Positions 9,143 to 11,555 of a stretch of DNA of 11,555 bases are shown here, in pieces. The DNA is from Betaproteobacteria bacterium (GTDB lineage: Bacteria; Pseudomonadota; Gammaproteobacteria; Burkholderiales; Burkholderiaceae_E). Location: assembly GCA_016868095.1 (NCBI GenBank), contig VGHV01000045.1:1-11555 (forward strand), written 5' to 3'. Position 1 is the stretch's first letter. Every line of letters starts with the position of its first letter. Below the pieces are notes generated by a model, which saw only the letters and a program-made list of their open reading frames with translations, was not told where the DNA came from and made no database searches. The position numbers and the translations under genes were made by a program.

Positions 9143-9168
9143 TTGACTTTCTTGCTGAGGTGTAAAAT
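9143..9168 (+). promoter_or_regulatory. Possible sigma-70 promoter for yebC-purD
   Basis: TTGACT at 9143-9148 resembles a -35 box and TAAAAT at 9163-9168 a -10 box, 41 bases before the yebC start. The spacer is only 14 bases, shorter than the usual 16-18, so the pairing is weak even though both hexamers are good. TTGACC at 9135-9140 is an alternative -35 but is too far away (22 bases). This 113-base gap must hold promoters in both directions. Confidence 0.35.
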
Positions 9169-9209
9169 CGCGAGGTCGCGCCAGCAGGCGTTCAAGATCA
9201 AGGGCAAGC

Positions 9210-9938
9210 ATGGCCGGTCATTCGAAGTGGGCCAATATTCAGCACCGCAAGGGTCGTCAAGACGCCAAACGCGGCAAACTCTTCACCCGGCTGATACGGG
9301 AAATCACGGTAGCTGCGCGCATCGGTGGCGGCGATAGCGATACCAACCCTAGGCTGCGACTGGCAATGGACAAGGCATCTGAAGCCAATATGCCCAAAGA
9401 TACTGTGCAACGAGCGATTGCTCGCGGCGCGGGCGGTCTCGAGGGTGCCCACTATGAAGAGATTCGCTATGAAGGTTATGGCATTGCGGGGGCTGCAATT
9501 ATTGTTGACTGCATGACCGATAACCGGACCCGAACCGTTGCTGAAGTTCGGCACGCTTTCTCAAAGTTCGGTGGCAATTTGGGCACTGACGGCTCAGTGG
9601 CTTTTCAATTCCGCCATTGCGGCCAGATCCTATTTGCACCTGGCACCTCCGAAGAAAAGGTCATCGAGGTGGCTCTTGATTCGGGCGCCGACGATGTCAT
9701 TCGCGGTGATGACGACTCGATTGAAGTCGTTTGCGAGCCAGGACTCTTTGAACCGCTGAGGCGTGCACTTGATAAGGCTGGCCTGAAAAGCGAGATTGCT
9801 GCGATTGTTATGAAACCCGATAATGAAATCGCGCTCGAAGGTGATGATGCCGAGAAGATGCAAAAGCTACTTGATGCGCTTGAAGGTCTTGATGACGTGC
9901 AAGAGGTCTACACCAATGCGTCGATGGGTGAAACATGA
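9210..9938 (+). CDS. yebC: YebC/PmpR family protein (TACO1-like)
   Basis: This 242-residue protein is a full-length YebC-family member, annotated variously as a transcriptional regulator (PmpR in Pseudomonas) and, from work on family members, as a translation factor acting on ribosomes at proline-rich stretches. It is recognised by the hallmark start [20 protein letters not shown], then [19 protein letters not shown], the block [20 protein letters not shown] near residues 101-120 with [14 protein letters not shown] after it, and the C-terminal [18 protein letters not shown]. An AAGGG ribosome binding site lies shortly upstream of the ATG. Its stop overlaps the purD start by four bases (ATGA), so they probably form one transcript. 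The divergent neighbour is the secretin gene. Confidence 0.97.
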   Translation: MAGHSKWANIQHRKGRQDAKRGKLFTRLIREITVAARIGGGDSDTNPRLRLAMDKASEANMPKDTVQRAIARGAGGLEGAHYEEIRYEGYGIAGAAIIVDCMTDNRTRTVAEVRHAFSKFGGNLGTDGSVAFQFRHCGQILFAPGTSEEKVIEVALDSGADDVIRGDDDSIEVVCEPGLFEPLRRALDKAGLKSEIAAIVMKPDNEIALEGDDAEKMQKLLDALEGLDDVQEVYTNASMGET

Positions 9939-11266
9939 AGTTGTTGGTGATTGGATCTGGCGGACGCGAACACGCTATTGCTTGGAAATTAGCCCAGTCG
10001 GCTAAAGTTACACAAGTTTATGTCGCTCCGGGCAACGGAGGAACAGCGCACGAACCCAAGGTTCAAAACCTGGCTTTAAGCGATCAGGCGGCCCTGGCAG
10101 ACTTTGCGATTCAAGAAGGCATTCGATTCACCGTGGTCGGCCCCGAAGCACCACTTGCAGCGGGTATTGTCGATTATTTTCAATCGAGAAAGCTGGCCAT
10201 CTTCGGTCCTAGTCGTGAAGCGGCTCAACTTGAGTCGTCGAAGGATTTCGCCAAACAGTTCATGACCCGTTTCGGTATACCCACCGCTGATTATCAAAGT
10301 TTTACCGATCCTGACTTGGCGCACCGCTACGTCGAAGCGCAAGGTGCCCCCATCGTCATCAAGGCTGATGGATTAGCCGCCGGCAAAGGCGTTGTCGTCG
10401 CCCAAAGTCTTGAAGAGGCTCATCAAGCCATTGACTGGATGCTCAAGGACCAAAGTTTTGGTCAGGCTGGTGCTCGCGTTGTCATCGAGGCGTGTTTACA
10501 AGGCGAAGAGGCAAGCTTTATTGCGATGGTTGATGGTGAACATGTGCTCGCCCTCGCATCGAGTCAGGACCACAAACGTCTGGGCGATGCTGACACCGGA
10601 CCGAATACCGGAGGCATGGGAGCCTACTCACCAGCGCCTGTTGTCACGCCCGATATTCATGCCTTTGTGATGCGTGAGGTGATGAATAAGGCGGTCAAAG
10701 GCATGGCCGCCGAAGGTCGTCGGTATGTGGGCTTTTTGTATGCAGGCTTAATGATCGACCCAACAAAGACGGTCAAAGTGCTTGAGTTCAATTGCCGCCT
10801 CGGCGATCCTGAAACCCAACCGCTTATGGCAAGGCTGCGAAGTGACCTGGTGGACTTGATTGAAGCAGCGCTCGTTGGAAAACTCGATCACATCGAAGCG
10901 CAATGGGACCGACGCCATGCGGTGGGCGTTGTCCTGGCAGCGCAGGGCTACCCCCAAGCACCGCGGGTCGGTGACACGATTAGCGGTTTGCAAAACAAGG
11001 GCGCCGCCGCCTGCCTCGGACAGGCCAGTAGCCTCGCAGACCCAGCAAGCCTTGATCGACTGGTTTTTCATGCAGGCACTGAGGACCGAGATGGGGCGCT
11101 GCTAAGCAGTGGTGGCCGTGTGCTTTGCGCAGTCGGCATCGGTGACAGCATCAAGCTGGCTCAGCAACATGCCTATGAAAGCATGGCACAAATCCACCTC
11201 GATGGCGGACAATACCGCAAGGACATTGCCTGGCGTGCACGCCGCAACCATGGCACAAGCTCATAG
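9935..11266 (+). CDS. purD: Phosphoribosylamine-glycine ligase PurD (GARS)
   Basis: PurD catalyses the second step of de novo purine synthesis, joining 5-phosphoribosylamine and glycine to GAR with ATP. The 443 residues show the whole ATP-grasp enzyme: GSGGREHA at 7-14 in the N domain, [11 protein letters not shown] at 67-77, the ATP-binding [11 protein letters not shown] at 143-153, the [20 protein letters not shown] segment at 212-231, and [13 protein letters not shown] at 283-295 with the metal-binding Glu and Asn. The C domain closes with YRKDIAWRA. The ATG overlaps the yebC stop by four bases, implying coupled translation, and only a weak GGTG lies upstream. It is followed after 21 bases by hemF. 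Confidence 0.98.
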   Translation: MKLLVIGSGGREHAIAWKLAQSAKVTQVYVAPGNGGTAHEPKVQNLALSDQAALADFAIQEGIRFTVVGPEAPLAAGIVDYFQSRKLAIFGPSREAAQLESSKDFAKQFMTRFGIPTADYQSFTDPDLAHRYVEAQGAPIVIKADGLAAGKGVVVAQSLEEAHQAIDWMLKDQSFGQAGARVVIEACLQGEEASFIAMVDGEHVLALASSQDHKRLGDADTGPNTGGMGAYSPAPVVTPDIHAFVMREVMNKAVKGMAAEGRRYVGFLYAGLMIDPTKTVKVLEFNCRLGDPETQPLMARLRSDLVDLIEAALVGKLDHIEAQWDRRHAVGVVLAAQGYPQAPRVGDTISGLQNKGAAACLGQASSLADPASLDRLVFHAGTEDRDGALLSSGGRVLCAVGIGDSIKLAQQHAYESMAQIHLDGGQYRKDIAWRARRNHGTSS

Positions 11267-11287
11267 CTCAGATAGGATGAAACGCCG

Positions 11288-11555
11288 ATGACAGGCATCA
11301 TGGATCAGGCAAGGGAGTACTTCCTCGGACTGCAATCAGGGATCGTGCAAGCACTCGAATCACTCGATGGGCAAGCCTTTGCGCTTGACCAGTGGGAACG
11401 TCCTGAGGGTGGCGGCGGCATATCGCGTGTGATTGAGGCAGGCGCATTATTTGAACGCGGCGGCTGTAATTTCTCACACGTCATGGGTGATCGACTGCCG
11501 CCCTCGGCAAGTGCGCACCGACCAGAACTAGCCGGCCGTCGCTGGGAGGCCATGG
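11288..11555 (+). CDS. hemF: Oxygen-dependent coproporphyrinogen III oxidase HemF (5' part)
   Basis: The first 89 codons of hemF run off the right edge. HemF decarboxylates coproporphyrinogen III to protoporphyrinogen IX in haem synthesis, using oxygen. The visible part carries family landmarks in order: [17 protein letters not shown] near residues 12-28, [20 protein letters not shown] from about 34, then [19 protein letters not shown] at about 53-71, and [13 protein letters not shown] at the end. A second in-frame ATG at 11300 (codon 5) is possible. AGGA lies about ten bases before the chosen start, a rather wide spacing. It follows purD by 21 bases and may be co-transcribed with it. Confidence 0.94.
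   Translation, partial: MTGIMDQAREYFLGLQSGIVQALESLDGQAFALDQWERPEGGGGISRVIEAGALFERGGCNFSHVMGDRLPPSASAHRPELAGRRWEAM

Noticed and set aside
9198..9554. Minus-strand open frame of 118 codons antisense to yebC.
   Set aside because: Lies opposite highly conserved yebC sequence with no motif or ribosome binding site.

Overview
The window looks like chromosomal DNA from a betaproteobacterium, most likely of the order Burkholderiales. The evidence is the gene order yebC-purD-hemF at the right end, which as I recall is usual in that group, and the overall protein character. This placement is inference. No tRNA, rRNA, insertion sequence, CRISPR array, integrase or phage gene was seen. Coding density is very high, the longest gap between genes being about 113 bases.

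Layout: (1) Positions 1-4021, minus strand: a urease operon read right to left as ureD, ureA, ureB, ureC, ureE. It holds all three structural subunits with the full nickel active site, and it runs off the left edge, where ureF and ureG would be expected. (2) Positions 4059-6588, plus strand: a CRP/FNR-family regulator followed one base later by a membrane-anchored CHASE2-class III adenylate cyclase. The pair looks like a second-messenger module in which the cyclase makes cAMP and the regulator may sense it. It diverges from urease with almost no intergenic DNA. (3) Positions 6506-9096, minus strand: a two-gene unit of a CpaC/RcpA-type secretin and a CpaF/TadA-type secretion ATPase. These are two parts of a Tad (tight adherence) pilus or related secretion machine, without their usual partners. 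The ATPase gene runs tail to tail into the cyclase gene with an 83-base overlap. (4) Positions 9210-11555, plus strand: housekeeping genes yebC, purD and the first 89 codons of hemF.

Working together: ureABC encode the urea hydrolase and ureD/ureE encode accessory proteins for nickel delivery. The Crp-like protein keeps the CRP-type recognition-helix residues, so it may control urease, the secretin unit or distant genes, but no convincing operator was found here. yebC and purD overlap by four bases and are probably co-transcribed.

The points most worth a second look are the regulator-cyclase pair back to back with urease, the orphan secretin-ATPase pair, a suspicious C-terminus on the ATPase suggesting a frameshift, the roughly 40-residue extra tail on UreB, and a UUCG-capped hairpin next to the secretin ribosome binding site. 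None clearly amounts to a new system. All gene families here are known, and the novelty, if any, lies in their arrangement.
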